Of a stretch of 38,065 nt of DNA, positions 23,096 through 31,021 are shown piece after piece. Source of the DNA: a virus; IMG/VR virus record IMGVR_UViG_3300028569_000081, positions 1 through 38,065 of that record. The stretch is one strand, 5' to 3'. Within the stretch, counting starts at the first letter, position 1; every line of letters starts with the position of its first letter. A program made the translations under genes and the position numbers. The notes under the pieces are model-generated. The model made no database searches. It was not told the origin of the DNA and saw nothing but the letters and a program-made list of their open reading frames with translations.

Positions 23096-24085
23096 TCAAC
23101 GGACTTGGTCGGAGTACGGGTTGTAGATCCCGGCTCGGAGCAGCTCGGTCGGCATCGTGAGCCTCCCGATTTGGGCGTTGGCACCGCGGATGGTGTTGAG
23201 GGAGTCGTTGGCGAACCCCGAGACCATATCGTTGGGAGGCACGGGCAGTTGGTAGGCAGAGCGCAGACGCAGCGCCAGGTTGTAGTGGAGGGCGGCCATG
23301 TACTCCGGAGGCAGGACGATGTTCTGCGCCAGGGACGTGAACTCCGGCAACTGCTCCTTGAACGTGAGATGCAGCTCGTAGATCCCGGCCTGAGGGTAGG
23401 GATACGGCCAGACTCGTCCGATGGGATAGTCGCTGTCGAAGAAGATGCAGTTGGTGAAGGACTGCAGCCCCTTCAGATTGATGCGGTTGTAGTCTTCACG
23501 GCTCTGAAGGATTTCGAGCGGCGTGTCCACCGCATTTCCTGGGATGGTTCCCGGCACGGTGCTCGAAGCAGCCGGAGTGAAGGACATGGCGGGAGCCACG
23601 GAGTAGACCACCTGCACGGCGTCTCCGGCCGTGAGCGAGATCGGCGACGTGGCCACCTGCCACGAGGAGTCACCTGAAATCCGGGAGACGAACAGCCCGG
23701 TGACCGTGCCGCCGCTGACCAGCAGCGTTCCGTTGGACGGTGCCAGGTAGACGAAGGGCGAACCGTCGGGGGTCACGGTCACCGGCGGATTGCTCGGCGT
23801 GGAGGTGCCAGGGTTCTGGCGCAGGAATGCCGCCTGCAGCCGGCTCGGTCGGCTCGGCAGGTTGAAGTCGCCGCCGGGGCCCACCGTGTAGGACTGGGCT
23901 CCGGTGCTGACCTTCGCCACGTCCACGAGGTGCCAGATCAGCCAACGCTTACGAGCCCACGTCGACACCATCCAGTTCAAGCGCTGGAAGGCGTCGTCGA
24001 GATCCTCGGACAGTGGGGTCTGCCCGATGCCCAGGGCTCCCGCGTCCTTCAGCGCCAACTTGATGATGTCGAGTGGGGTCGTCAT
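23096..24085 (-). CDS. Head-closure/tail accessory protein, P22 gp4-like, with inserted domain
   Basis: 329 residues. The N-terminus TPLDIIKLALKDAGALGIGQ, the helical DLDDAFQRLNWMVSTWARKR and STGAQSYTVGPGGDF match the gp4 family that binds the portal after packaging. The C-terminal helical region (PPEYMAALHYNLALRLRSAY) also fits. Between them, residues about 92-186 form a beta-rich Gly/Ser/Thr stretch (FVYLAPSNGTLLVSGGTVTG) that I would not expect in P22 gp4 (166 residues). It may be an Ig-like or decoration insertion. ATG 24085 follows the previous stop by two bases without a clear ribosome site. Confidence 0.8.
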   Translation of the reverse strand: MTTPLDIIKLALKDAGALGIGQTPLSEDLDDAFQRLNWMVSTWARKRWLIWHLVDVAKVSTGAQSYTVGPGGDFNLPSRPSRLQAAFLRQNPGTSTPSNPPVTVTPDGSPFVYLAPSNGTLLVSGGTVTGLFVSRISGDSSWQVATSPISLTAGDAVQVVYSVAPAMSFTPAASSTVPGTIPGNAVDTPLEILQSREDYNRINLKGLQSFTNCIFFDSDYPIGRVWPYPYPQAGIYELHLTFKEQLPEFTSLAQNIVLPPEYMAALHYNLALRLRSAYQLPVPPNDMVSGFANDSLNTIRGANAQIGRLTMPTELLRAGIYNPYSDQVR

Positions 24086-24088
24086 GGA

Positions 24089-24412
24089 TCAGGCCGCCCG
24101 ACGGCGGCGGCCGCGCGTCTTGACTTCCTCGACGGGAGGCTGCTCGGTCTCCTCGGTCTCCTCGCTCTCGCTGGTCTCCTCGGTGCCTTCGCCCTCGCTG
24201 ATCTCCTCGGCGCCTTCGCCCTCGCTGGTCTCCTCGGTGGACGTCTGCACCAACATGTTCACGGGCGCTGCGGTCTTGACCGTCAGGAGGTTCAGCTCGT
24301 CGGCCTTGGTCTCGACCAGCACGTCCTTGCCGTCCGCGTCCTTCACCCACTTGGGGTATTCACGGAACTCGTAGTCGGGGAACTTCAGATGGGAGAATGC
24401 CACGCCGGTCAT
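24089..24412 (-). CDS. Small acidic-tailed protein, 107 aa
   Basis: ATG 24412 follows GAGGAGTGCAAT. Residues 1-55 contain HLKFPDYEFREYPKWVKDAD, a pattern seen in short proteins encoded just downstream of phage coat genes. Residues about 57-95 are built from repeats of Glu/Gly/Ser/Thr (EETSEGEGAEEISEGEG), and the end is basic (RGRRRRAA). The function is unknown. The charged repeats resemble disordered linkers, and a capsid-associated role is possible. Confidence 0.6.
   Translation of the reverse strand: MTGVAFSHLKFPDYEFREYPKWVKDADGKDVLVETKADELNLLTVKTAAPVNMLVQTSTEETSEGEGAEEISEGEGTEETSESEETEETEQPPVEEVKTRGRRRRAA
24132..24240 (-). repeat. Degenerate tandem repeat coding an acidic Glu/Ser/Gly/Thr tract
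   Basis: Repeats of a roughly 33-base unit (CTCCTCGGTGCCTTCGCCCT-like on the plus strand) lie in the 24089-24412 gene and encode the low-complexity acidic region. The near-identical copies suggest recent expansion by slippage. Confidence 0.7.
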
Positions 24413-24447
24413 ATTGCACTCCTCAGACTTGGATGGTTGCAGGAAGA

Positions 24448-24467
24448 GGCGGGGATCGCTCCCCGCC
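24448..24467 (-). terminator. Strong hairpin after the coat gene
   Basis: On the minus strand GGCGGGGA and TCCCCGCC form an 8-bp stem closed by GCGA, a GNRA tetraloop, 20-39 bases after the coat-protein stop (24487). TCTTCCT follows, too weak for a full rho-independent terminator; partial termination or mRNA protection is likely, which would favour coat over downstream genes. Confidence 0.55.
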
Positions 24468-24486
24468 CCTGGTCAGCCAAGCGCCA

Positions 24487-25704
24487 TTACAGCGCGTCGG
24501 CCACCACGCACGCCCACTCCGGACGGACCCAGAGGTAGCCGTACAGGATGTCGAGGCGGGTGATGAACTGGTCGGTGCCCACGTTGTAGGCGGTGACCAT
24601 GCGCATCGACACGCCGTCGAAGCTCTCGCGCGCCGCCTCGTGGACCCCCTTCGGCAGCTCCAGATCGGCGGTCGCCATGGTGACGGCCTCCCGGCAGAAG
24701 ACGAAGGACTTGCGATAGGTCGTGGAGGCATTGGCGACCGGGGTCACGGCGGCGCCGTTGGCGGGCGACACGGTGACGGTCTGGTACTGGACCGGCTGAC
24801 CGCCGATGGCGGGAACCAGCGCGGGGTAGATCGGGATCGACGTGGAACCCGCCGGGACGTTGGCGGTCACGACGAACTGGCGCAGCGCACCGGTGGACTG
24901 CTTGGTGATGCGGTTCACGGCGAAGACGCCGGCGATGGTGATCATGTCACCGGCCGTCAGCGTGCCCGCCAGCGCATTCACCACCAGGGCGGAACCGGTC
25001 TGGCCGGCGCCGTTCACGGTGGCCGAGCCGGAGGCCAGCGAACCGGTGGCATGCTTGATGACGGTCTGGTCCTTCATCCAGTCGAAGCCCAGCGCCTGCT
25101 GCATCATGCCCGTGGTGTATTGGCGGCTGATGGCCGGCGCCGGGTTGAAGAGGCCGGCCAGCGAGGCGAGCATGCGGGCCTCGGTGAACGGGTCGTTGAC
25201 CACCTTGCGGTTGCCGGACGGGGCCGAGTTCATGTCCAGCAGGGCGCCGGCCTGCAGGAACGTGGCGGCGACAGGGTTCAGGATGTTGTTGGAACTGTCC
25301 ACGTTGGCGACGTAGTTGGAGATGCCGCCCTCGACGCCCGACATGACGTCCGCGGCCACGGCGCCGCCGATGTTGTTCACGGCCGGGGCCAGGATGCGCT
25401 TGGAGTAGTCGTCCAGCGACATGGTCCGGTCCACCGAGGAGAACGCCACGTCGACGCCCTTCTGGTTGGCGACCACGAGCGTGGTGCTCGGCTCGGTCGT
25501 ATCCTGCACCTGCGCGGCGGGACCCGAGCGGACGACGTAGTCGTTCGGCAGCCGGATGCGGAGGCTGGTGCCGATCTTCGCCCCGGTGTTGGCGAAGGAC
25601 CCATCGTACTGGGTGTCGATGTTCTGGAGGAAGGCGTTCGTGTTCTTCCAGAGCCGCACGGCTTCGCGCGTGATCTGGTTGATCGTCAGCATCGAGTTGG
25701 CCAT
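24487..25704 (-). CDS. Major capsid (coat) protein, P22 gp5-like
   Basis: 405 residues. ATG 25704 has AGGAGCAGGTCAG upstream. The start MANSMLTINQITREAVRLWK and the following KIGTSLRIRLPNDYVV, VDVAFSSVDRTMSLDDYSKR and PAVNNIGGAVAADVM match the P22-type coat family (HK97 fold). A beta-rich insertion (ALVVNALAGTLTAGDMITIA) occupies the place of the telokin-like domain. It lies directly downstream of the scaffold gene. A hairpin follows its stop. Confidence 0.85.
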   Translation of the reverse strand: MANSMLTINQITREAVRLWKNTNAFLQNIDTQYDGSFANTGAKIGTSLRIRLPNDYVVRSGPAAQVQDTTEPSTTLVVANQKGVDVAFSSVDRTMSLDDYSKRILAPAVNNIGGAVAADVMSGVEGGISNYVANVDSSNNILNPVAATFLQAGALLDMNSAPSGNRKVVNDPFTEARMLASLAGLFNPAPAISRQYTTGMMQQALGFDWMKDQTVIKHATGSLASGSATVNGAGQTGSALVVNALAGTLTAGDMITIAGVFAVNRITKQSTGALRQFVVTANVPAGSTSIPIYPALVPAIGGQPVQYQTVTVSPANGAAVTPVANASTTYRKSFVFCREAVTMATADLELPKGVHEAARESFDGVSMRMVTAYNVGTDQFITRLDILYGYLWVRPEWACVVADAL

Positions 25705-25869
25705 CTGACCTGCTCCTATGGTTGGTGACCCCGAGGGGCCGGGCGTGTGAGCGAAGCCAGCTGGAAGATCTGGGGCATCCGGCTGGGGTCGCTTGGCGCC
25801 TGTGACCAAGCCATTTGGAGCAGGCCGATGCTGCAGACTTTACCCGGTCTGCGAGCGGGCAGGCTTACT
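25705..25869 (-). other. 165-base intergenic region with two stem-loops
   Basis: No gene is seen between scaffold and coat. Two inverted repeats occur: GCAGAC/GTCTGC (25833-25838, 25847-25852) and GCTTGG/CCAAGC (25791-25796, 25806-25811). Neither is followed by a T-run. The region ends with the ribosome site AGGAGCAGG for the coat gene. It is long for this compact genome, so it may hold a promoter or mRNA processing site; no clear promoter is seen. Confidence 0.4.
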
Positions 25870-26661
25870 TCAGGCGAGGCGCTTCTTCCGCTCCTCTTCG
25901 AGCTTCTTCTCACGCCACTCCATCCACTCCGCCGTGCTCATCTTCTCCGGGTCGGGTTCGGCGTTGGCCGCACCCTTGACCGGCTTGATCGGCGCCGGCG
26001 CCTTGGAGACCGGGGCGGGCTTCGGCGGCTGGGAGACCTTCGCGGCCACCTTCGACACCTCAACCCCCATCTTCACCGGGCTCATCTTCATGATCTTGTA
26101 GGCGAGATCACGGTCCTTGCCCAGTTCGTAGAGCACCTTGTGACCTTCCCCGGTCTCCAGAGCAGCCTCGATCAGCCCGGGAGTGAGGCCACCGATGTCC
26201 CGATAGTTCTTCAGAACATCTTCGAAATCATTGTAAGCTGCTTTCCCAGCTTCGTACACATCGTTGCACGCCTTGTTGAAGGCTTCGACGCGGACCTTCT
26301 CCTCGGCCTTCTGCTCGGCCAGGCGCTCGATGTCCTTGTCCGTGAGGTTCTTGACCTCCGGGTCGCCGTCCTTCTTCCCGGCCTTCAAGATTTCGAGCTG
26401 GGCTTCCAGCTCTCGGGCCCGTGCCTCGGCCGCCTCCTTCTCGCGGCGCGCATCCCACTTGTCCTTCGTGAGGTCGTCGATCCGCTTCTGGAACCACGGC
26501 TTCTCCTTCTTGCCCTGGCCGTCCGTGTCCTGGCCTTCGGTTTTCGACTCGGTCTCCTGGCCCTCGGTGGACTGGCCGCCCTCCTCGGTGGTTTCGACCT
26601 GACCTTCCACCACCTTCTCCTCGGTGGCCTCGGTCGTGGTCTCTTCCTGGGTCCCGCTCAT
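25870..26661 (-). CDS. Scaffolding protein
   Basis: 263 residues from ATG 26661, with GGAG six bases upstream; an earlier in-frame ATG at 26673 lacks a ribosome site but is possible. The N-terminal 50 residues are Glu/Thr/Gly-rich and probably disordered. The middle is strongly helical and charged (KREKEAAEARARELEAQLE-like coiled coil). The C-terminus is basic and helical (WMEWREKKLEEERKKRLA), the part that in P22 scaffolding binds coat. The gene lies just before the coat gene, as expected. Confidence 0.75.
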   Translation of the reverse strand: MSGTQEETTTEATEEKVVEGQVETTEEGGQSTEGQETESKTEGQDTDGQGKKEKPWFQKRIDDLTKDKWDARREKEAAEARARELEAQLEILKAGKKDGDPEVKNLTDKDIERLAEQKAEEKVRVEAFNKACNDVYEAGKAAYNDFEDVLKNYRDIGGLTPGLIEAALETGEGHKVLYELGKDRDLAYKIMKMSPVKMGVEVSKVAAKVSQPPKPAPVSKAPAPIKPVKGAANAEPDPEKMSTAEWMEWREKKLEEERKKRLA

Positions 26662-26710
26662 GTTCAGCTCCATGGATCATCTTGCCCGGTGTGATGGACC
26701 GCCGGTAGTC

Positions 26711-26732
26711 CTTCTGCCCACAATGGGCGAAG
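26711..26732 (-). other. Intercistronic stem-loop after the 98-aa gene
   Basis: CTTC(T)GCCCA and TGGGCGAAG form a 9-bp stem with one bulged base and a CAA loop, directly after the stop of the 26733-27029 gene. No T-run follows on the minus strand, so mRNA stability or stoichiometry control is more likely than termination. Confidence 0.5.
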
Positions 26733-27029
26733 CTAGTTGAGGGTCACCACCCGGTTCCTGGTGTCGCGGCCGCCCTTGAGCGACCGGTCCAGCACGAGCG
26801 CCTCGAAGATCAGTTCCTTCTGCTCGGGAGTCACGGTCTTGGACTCCAGCATGTTGGCCAGGACCTGGCGGGCCTGATCAATGAGCGAGCCATAGGTGGT
26901 TTCGACGAAGATGGTCTGGCTGGGGTTCAACGCATACCACTCGTTCTTCTTGGCCAGTTCCTCATACACGGCAGCCGCCATGCCCCGAGCCGTCTCAGCC
27001 ACCATCTTGTGGCAATGGACCTGTCGCAT
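26733..27029 (-). CDS. Hypothetical protein between portal and scaffold, 98 aa
   Basis: ATG 27029 has AAGGAG six bases upstream; an in-frame ATG two codons earlier is too close to it. The product is mainly helical (MVAETARGMAAAVYEELAKK, IDQARQVLANMLESK). No catalytic motif or membrane segment is seen. Its place between portal and scaffold suggests a head-assembly role, but I do not recognise the family. Confidence 0.65.
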   Translation of the reverse strand: MRQVHCHKMVAETARGMAAAVYEELAKKNEWYALNPSQTIFVETTYGSLIDQARQVLANMLESKTVTPEQKELIFEALVLDRSLKGGRDTRNRVVTLN

Positions 27030-27039
27030 CGTCATCTCC

Positions 27040-29454
27040 TTACGTGGTGGCCTGGACCTTCATGAACCCGCCGGGGTTCTCGGGATCTGGGATGGTGTGG
27101 GCTCCACCTCGGCCCGAGGCACGAAGATCTGCCACCGGCGTAGAGTCGGGCAGCTTCGTGACGTCCCTCGGCGTGGAGTTGCCAGGATCGCCGAACGGCT
27201 GAGACATGTCTTGGCCGCCGCCCATCGCATTGGCCTGGATCATCTCGTCAGTGAGCTGCGCGCCCTGGCCTGAGAGCTGGGGCTGCTGGATCACGCCGGC
27301 TCCTCCGGCCAAAACCTCGGCGATGGTCTGCTGTACGACCTGGGCAATAGAGTTGGGATCGATCTTGTCGAGGAAGGCCTTGAGACGATCGGTCTCAGCC
27401 TTGAAGACGTCGATCGCCACCTTCTCCAGGTCGATCTTCTGCTCCCCGCTCTTGTCGGCCAGAGCTTGGAGGGCGGCAGCGAGGCTCTGCTTCAGACCCT
27501 CCACCTGCTCCATCATCGCCTGGGTCTCGGGATCCGGTCCTTCGCCCAGTGCCTGCTTCGGCACCATCCTCTTCAGACGCTCTGCCGCTTCATCGGCCAT
27601 CGGGAAGTCACCGGCCTTCATGAGAATGTCGCCGATCAGCTGGGTCAGCTCGGGGCGCTGGGAGATGATCTGCGTGAAGGCGGCGAACGCTTCTTGGCGC
27701 CGAGTGGCGTAGTTCGGACCGACGTCGGCCTGGACTTCGTACCGGCCCACCGACGGATTGAGGACCTTCTGGATGGCGGCCTGCTTGGCAGCCTGCTGTT
27801 GATTGGGCTTCTCGCCCTCCATCAACGCCTGCTTCTGGGCCGGGTCGATCTGAACCTGGCTCTCCGTACCGTCCTCCGACAAGATCCTCAGCACTCGCGG
27901 TGTGTCGTAGATCTTGGGGATCAGGTCGAGGAGGATCTTGCCGGTGAACCGGATGCCAGTGGCGAGGTTGTCGATGTAGTGGTACGTCGCCCGATTGCCC
28001 GTGCGCTGACGCTCTTGGATGGCGATGCCGGTCTTCTCATCGCCCTTGTCACCGAGCGTGGACTCGTACTGGCCAGAGACGGCCATCATCTCCTGGCTAG
28101 CGATCTGCAGGCCTTGCATGTAGGCCTGAGGCATCTGCACCGGGTCCTGCCGACGTGGCGCGTCGAGCTTCCGGCCCTGGTCATCGTAGCCATTGAACGG
28201 CAAGAAGGCGTGATTGACCCGGTTCGCCGACTCGTAGTAGATCTCGTACCCCTCCATCGCTTCGGCGGCGCCGACATACGGCGTCTTGGACTGGAGCGCC
28301 ACATTTTCGACTGCCGAGGAGCTCCAGTAGTTGTACATCCGCTGCGGGTCCTTCAACGCACGGACGTGGCCCTTACGGTCCATCTGCCGTTCGATGACGG
28401 TCTCCTCGCCAATCACACGGACGATGGGGATGTAGATCCCCGGCCAGATCTTGGTCTCCATGACCGTGGAGCCGGCAATCAAGTACCACTCGACGTCGTA
28501 CGTGGTGGCCATGCGCGTGCGAGTCTGCGGGTCGTTCTTGACCTGCTCCACGATGGCGTCGTTCAGCGAAGAGGTTTTGACCACCGTCCGCTGCCCGGTC
28601 TGCGGGTCGACCACAGACAGGAGTTCCTCCTCCCGCTCGACACGGCGGAAGTACTCAGCAATCCTCACATGCTTGTCATCGACCCAGTCGTCCGTCGGCT
28701 CCAGCACCGAGCTGCCTGAGATCTTGTCCTTCCACTTCGGGTGGGCACGCTCGAACTCATCCTTCGGCATGTCCTCGAAGATGAAGGCGTATCGAGCATC
28801 CGAGCCATCGGCCTCAAGGATGTCCGGATCGATGTAGACCGAGAACGGGTCGCGGACACGGCGAATGAAGATTTCCTGGTCGAATGAGTCATCGGACACA
28901 TAGTCCGTGATCACACGCCAGTAGCCGATACCGATCTTCACCTGGAACTCGGTGGCCGTGTCGTAGGCTGTCGAAGCATTGGACTGGTACTCGATGTGGC
29001 GAACCAGACCCTCCAACACCTGGGCGGCCTGGAACGTGGCGCCACCGCCGGTGGCCCGGATCTTCACGGTGGGTTTGTTCTGCTTGCAGTCGTTGATGAT
29101 CATCAGGCAATGCTGCCTGGTCTTGTTGATCGTCAGCGACGGACGCTGGTCCACGTCCCGGGACTTGCGGACATCGTTCGGCCACTGATAGCCGTTGTCC
29201 GAGTCGGCCTCCACGAACTTCAAATCATCCAGGTTCAGCTGGCGGCTGTTGGACTCCCAGTCCTTGCAGACCTTGAACCGATCCTTGGCCTCCTTGAGGA
29301 TCTTGTCGCCCTTCCGCTTGCCGACGGACGTCGTGGCTTCGCGGTCATCCTCCTGCGAGAGATCCTCGTAGGTCGGCGGGGTCTGCACCTCGATCGGCTT
29401 GAACTCGTCGGGGTCCAGGCCGTCGCCCTGCGAGACCGTGGTGTAGCCGCTCAT
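27040..29454 (-). CDS. Portal protein, P22-like
   Basis: 804 residues. ATG 29454 has GGAG nine bases upstream. Matches to the P22 portal family include SRQLNLDDLKFVEADSDN near residue 70, RPSLTINKTRQHCLMIINDC, VRDPFSVYIDPDILEADGSD, and the stem/clip region KTPYVGAAEAMEGYE with ERQRTGNRATYHYIDNL. The C-terminal 200 residues form a helical, coiled-coil-prone barrel and a Gly/Gln-rich tail. It forms the dodecameric ring through which DNA is packaged, binding terminase and gp4. Confidence 0.9.
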   Translation of the reverse strand: MSGYTTVSQGDGLDPDEFKPIEVQTPPTYEDLSQEDDREATTSVGKRKGDKILKEAKDRFKVCKDWESNSRQLNLDDLKFVEADSDNGYQWPNDVRKSRDVDQRPSLTINKTRQHCLMIINDCKQNKPTVKIRATGGGATFQAAQVLEGLVRHIEYQSNASTAYDTATEFQVKIGIGYWRVITDYVSDDSFDQEIFIRRVRDPFSVYIDPDILEADGSDARYAFIFEDMPKDEFERAHPKWKDKISGSSVLEPTDDWVDDKHVRIAEYFRRVEREEELLSVVDPQTGQRTVVKTSSLNDAIVEQVKNDPQTRTRMATTYDVEWYLIAGSTVMETKIWPGIYIPIVRVIGEETVIERQMDRKGHVRALKDPQRMYNYWSSSAVENVALQSKTPYVGAAEAMEGYEIYYESANRVNHAFLPFNGYDDQGRKLDAPRRQDPVQMPQAYMQGLQIASQEMMAVSGQYESTLGDKGDEKTGIAIQERQRTGNRATYHYIDNLATGIRFTGKILLDLIPKIYDTPRVLRILSEDGTESQVQIDPAQKQALMEGEKPNQQQAAKQAAIQKVLNPSVGRYEVQADVGPNYATRRQEAFAAFTQIISQRPELTQLIGDILMKAGDFPMADEAAERLKRMVPKQALGEGPDPETQAMMEQVEGLKQSLAAALQALADKSGEQKIDLEKVAIDVFKAETDRLKAFLDKIDPNSIAQVVQQTIAEVLAGGAGVIQQPQLSGQGAQLTDEMIQANAMGGGQDMSQPFGDPGNSTPRDVTKLPDSTPVADLRASGRGGAHTIPDPENPGGFMKVQATT

Positions 29455-29480
29455 GGGTCAACGCTCCTTGATGATGTTGG

Positions 29481-30758
29481 TCACGACATCCACGCCCCGC
29501 CCTGGGCGGGCAGCTGGATGGTGACCTTCTTCGGCTTGCCCTGCAGCGGCTTCGGACGGGTCTCTCGCAGTGCGACTGCCAAGTACCGGAAGGCGTCGGC
29601 GCCGTGCGAAGCCCAGTTGTGCAGAGGCGTCTTCTTGAACGTGCCCGCGTCGTCGTCCATCTCGTACTGGTAGTGAGACAGGCACTGCCAACCGTCCTGG
29701 GTGTTCGCCTCATCGAAGACGCAGGACTCGAACACGGTGCGGGCGGCATTGATGCCATCCTCGACACTGATGTTCGGGCAGATCTGCACCTTAAACCCGG
29801 CTTCACGCATCTGCCCTTCGATGGAGAGGGGATGCACGATCGTCTTGGCCTTGGCGTCGTGGGGCAGCCAGTGAGTGTCGTAGACGTATGGCTTGGACTG
29901 CAGGACCTTCATGTAGTGGCCGATGGCCTGCTGATTGTTGGAGTAGTAGTCGATGATCCGACGCTCGTAGCCGATGAGCTGGGCGAACCAGATGGCGGTG
30001 TTGTCCGAACGGCCAAGATCCCAGAACGTGAAGACCGGCTTGCTCGAGTCGTACGGCACCCGGGTCCGGCGCTTCTCCTCAAGAACCTTGCGGATTTCCT
30101 TGGCGTAGATGGCGCCCTGCAGGGTCTGGGTGCACTGACCTTCCCACACATGGAGCCACGTGTCCGGGTCCCGAGCCTTGAGCGTCTCCATCTCACGGCG
30201 GAGCACCTCGGGGAACCACGGATTGTCACGCCATGACACCTCGACAACCATGGACTCGGGCTGCGGGTGCTTAATGAACCTTGCGTAGGTCTCATCAGTC
30301 TCCAGCTCGGGGTTGAAGCTGATCCAGATTTCCGAACCCTCCTTGCGGATGGTGGGGATCAAGATGTCCCAGCTCCTCTTGGACACGTTCACGGCCTCTT
30401 CGACCCAGACGATGTCCACGCCCTCGAAGGACTTCAGCGAGTTGATGTTGTTCCTCAGGCCGGCGAAGACGAACTCGGAGCCGTTCTTGCCGATGATCTT
30501 GGTCTGCTGCACGTCATAGAAGCTCGAGAGGCCGAGGGCCTCAATCTGCTGCTTCAGGAGCTGGTGTACCGACTCAGCAATGGAGTTCTGGAACTCACGA
30601 GCGCAGAGCACTCGGAGCTGGCGGGACGCCGCCATGACCAGCAGAGCCCGAGCAATGCCCCACGACTTAGAGCCTCCTCGTCCGCCGTACAGTACCTTGT
30701 ACCGCTTGGGGACGAAGAGGCATTGAAGCTTCTCGGGGAACTCGGCGGAGACCTTCAT
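29481..30758 (-). CDS. terL: Terminase large subunit
   Basis: 425 residues, a complete ATPase-nuclease. Walker A GGRGGSKS (25-32), Walker B VDIVWVEEA (114-122), the coupling motif SFNP (147-150) and the RNase-H-like nuclease Asp residues, Asp247 in TFWDLG, Asp301 in LPHDAKAK and Asp388 in HGADAF, are all seen. It belongs to the P22/Sf6/PBSX-like group. The ATG at 30758 lies two bases after the stop of a gene from a compositionally different module and lacks a clear ribosome site. No small terminase gene is found in the window. Confidence 0.92.
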   Translation of the reverse strand: MKVSAEFPEKLQCLFVPKRYKVLYGGRGGSKSWGIARALLVMAASRQLRVLCAREFQNSIAESVHQLLKQQIEALGLSSFYDVQQTKIIGKNGSEFVFAGLRNNINSLKSFEGVDIVWVEEAVNVSKRSWDILIPTIRKEGSEIWISFNPELETDETYARFIKHPQPESMVVEVSWRDNPWFPEVLRREMETLKARDPDTWLHVWEGQCTQTLQGAIYAKEIRKVLEEKRRTRVPYDSSKPVFTFWDLGRSDNTAIWFAQLIGYERRIIDYYSNNQQAIGHYMKVLQSKPYVYDTHWLPHDAKAKTIVHPLSIEGQMREAGFKVQICPNISVEDGINAARTVFESCVFDEANTQDGWQCLSHYQYEMDDDAGTFKKTPLHNWASHGADAFRYLAVALRETRPKPLQGKPKKVTIQLPAQGGAWMS

Positions 30759-30760
30759 GA

Positions 30761-31021
30761 TTAAGCGCCCACCAAACGCCCAACGAAAGACGTCTCGGCT
30801 TCCTCGCAGCCGTCGGGCACTGACACCCGCGCGTCAGGGCGCACTTGGATGGCCCAAATCGCGCGGGTGCGCGCCTTGTTCCACAGAATGGGAGGCTCGC
30901 CGGGTATCGGCACTTTCACACCCGCAATCTCGCCAGGCAGAGCATCCGTGACGGCTTTGCCGGCGGCAGCTTCTACCAACGGCCCTTCAAATCCTTGCCA
31001 AACCCAAGGTTCGTCGCTCAT
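30761..31021 (-). CDS. Hypothetical protein at the junction, 86 aa
   Basis: ATG 31021 overlaps the previous stop (ATGA). The protein is not recognised: it is short, with Trp-containing N-terminus (EPWVWQGFEGPL), a Pro-rich middle (PIPGEPPILWNK) and an acidic C-terminus. It lies between the tail module and terminase. If the two modules were joined artificially, the join would fall near its end or just after it. Confidence 0.55.
   Translation of the reverse strand: MSDEPWVWQGFEGPLVEAAAGKAVTDALPGEIAGVKVPIPGEPPILWNKARTRAIWAIQVRPDARVSVPDGCEEAETSFVGRLVGA

Noticed and set aside
25725-25742. GC-rich inverted repeat CCCCGAGGGG as a terminator
   Set aside because: The loop would be only two bases and no T-run follows, so it cannot form a stable hairpin of four pairs.
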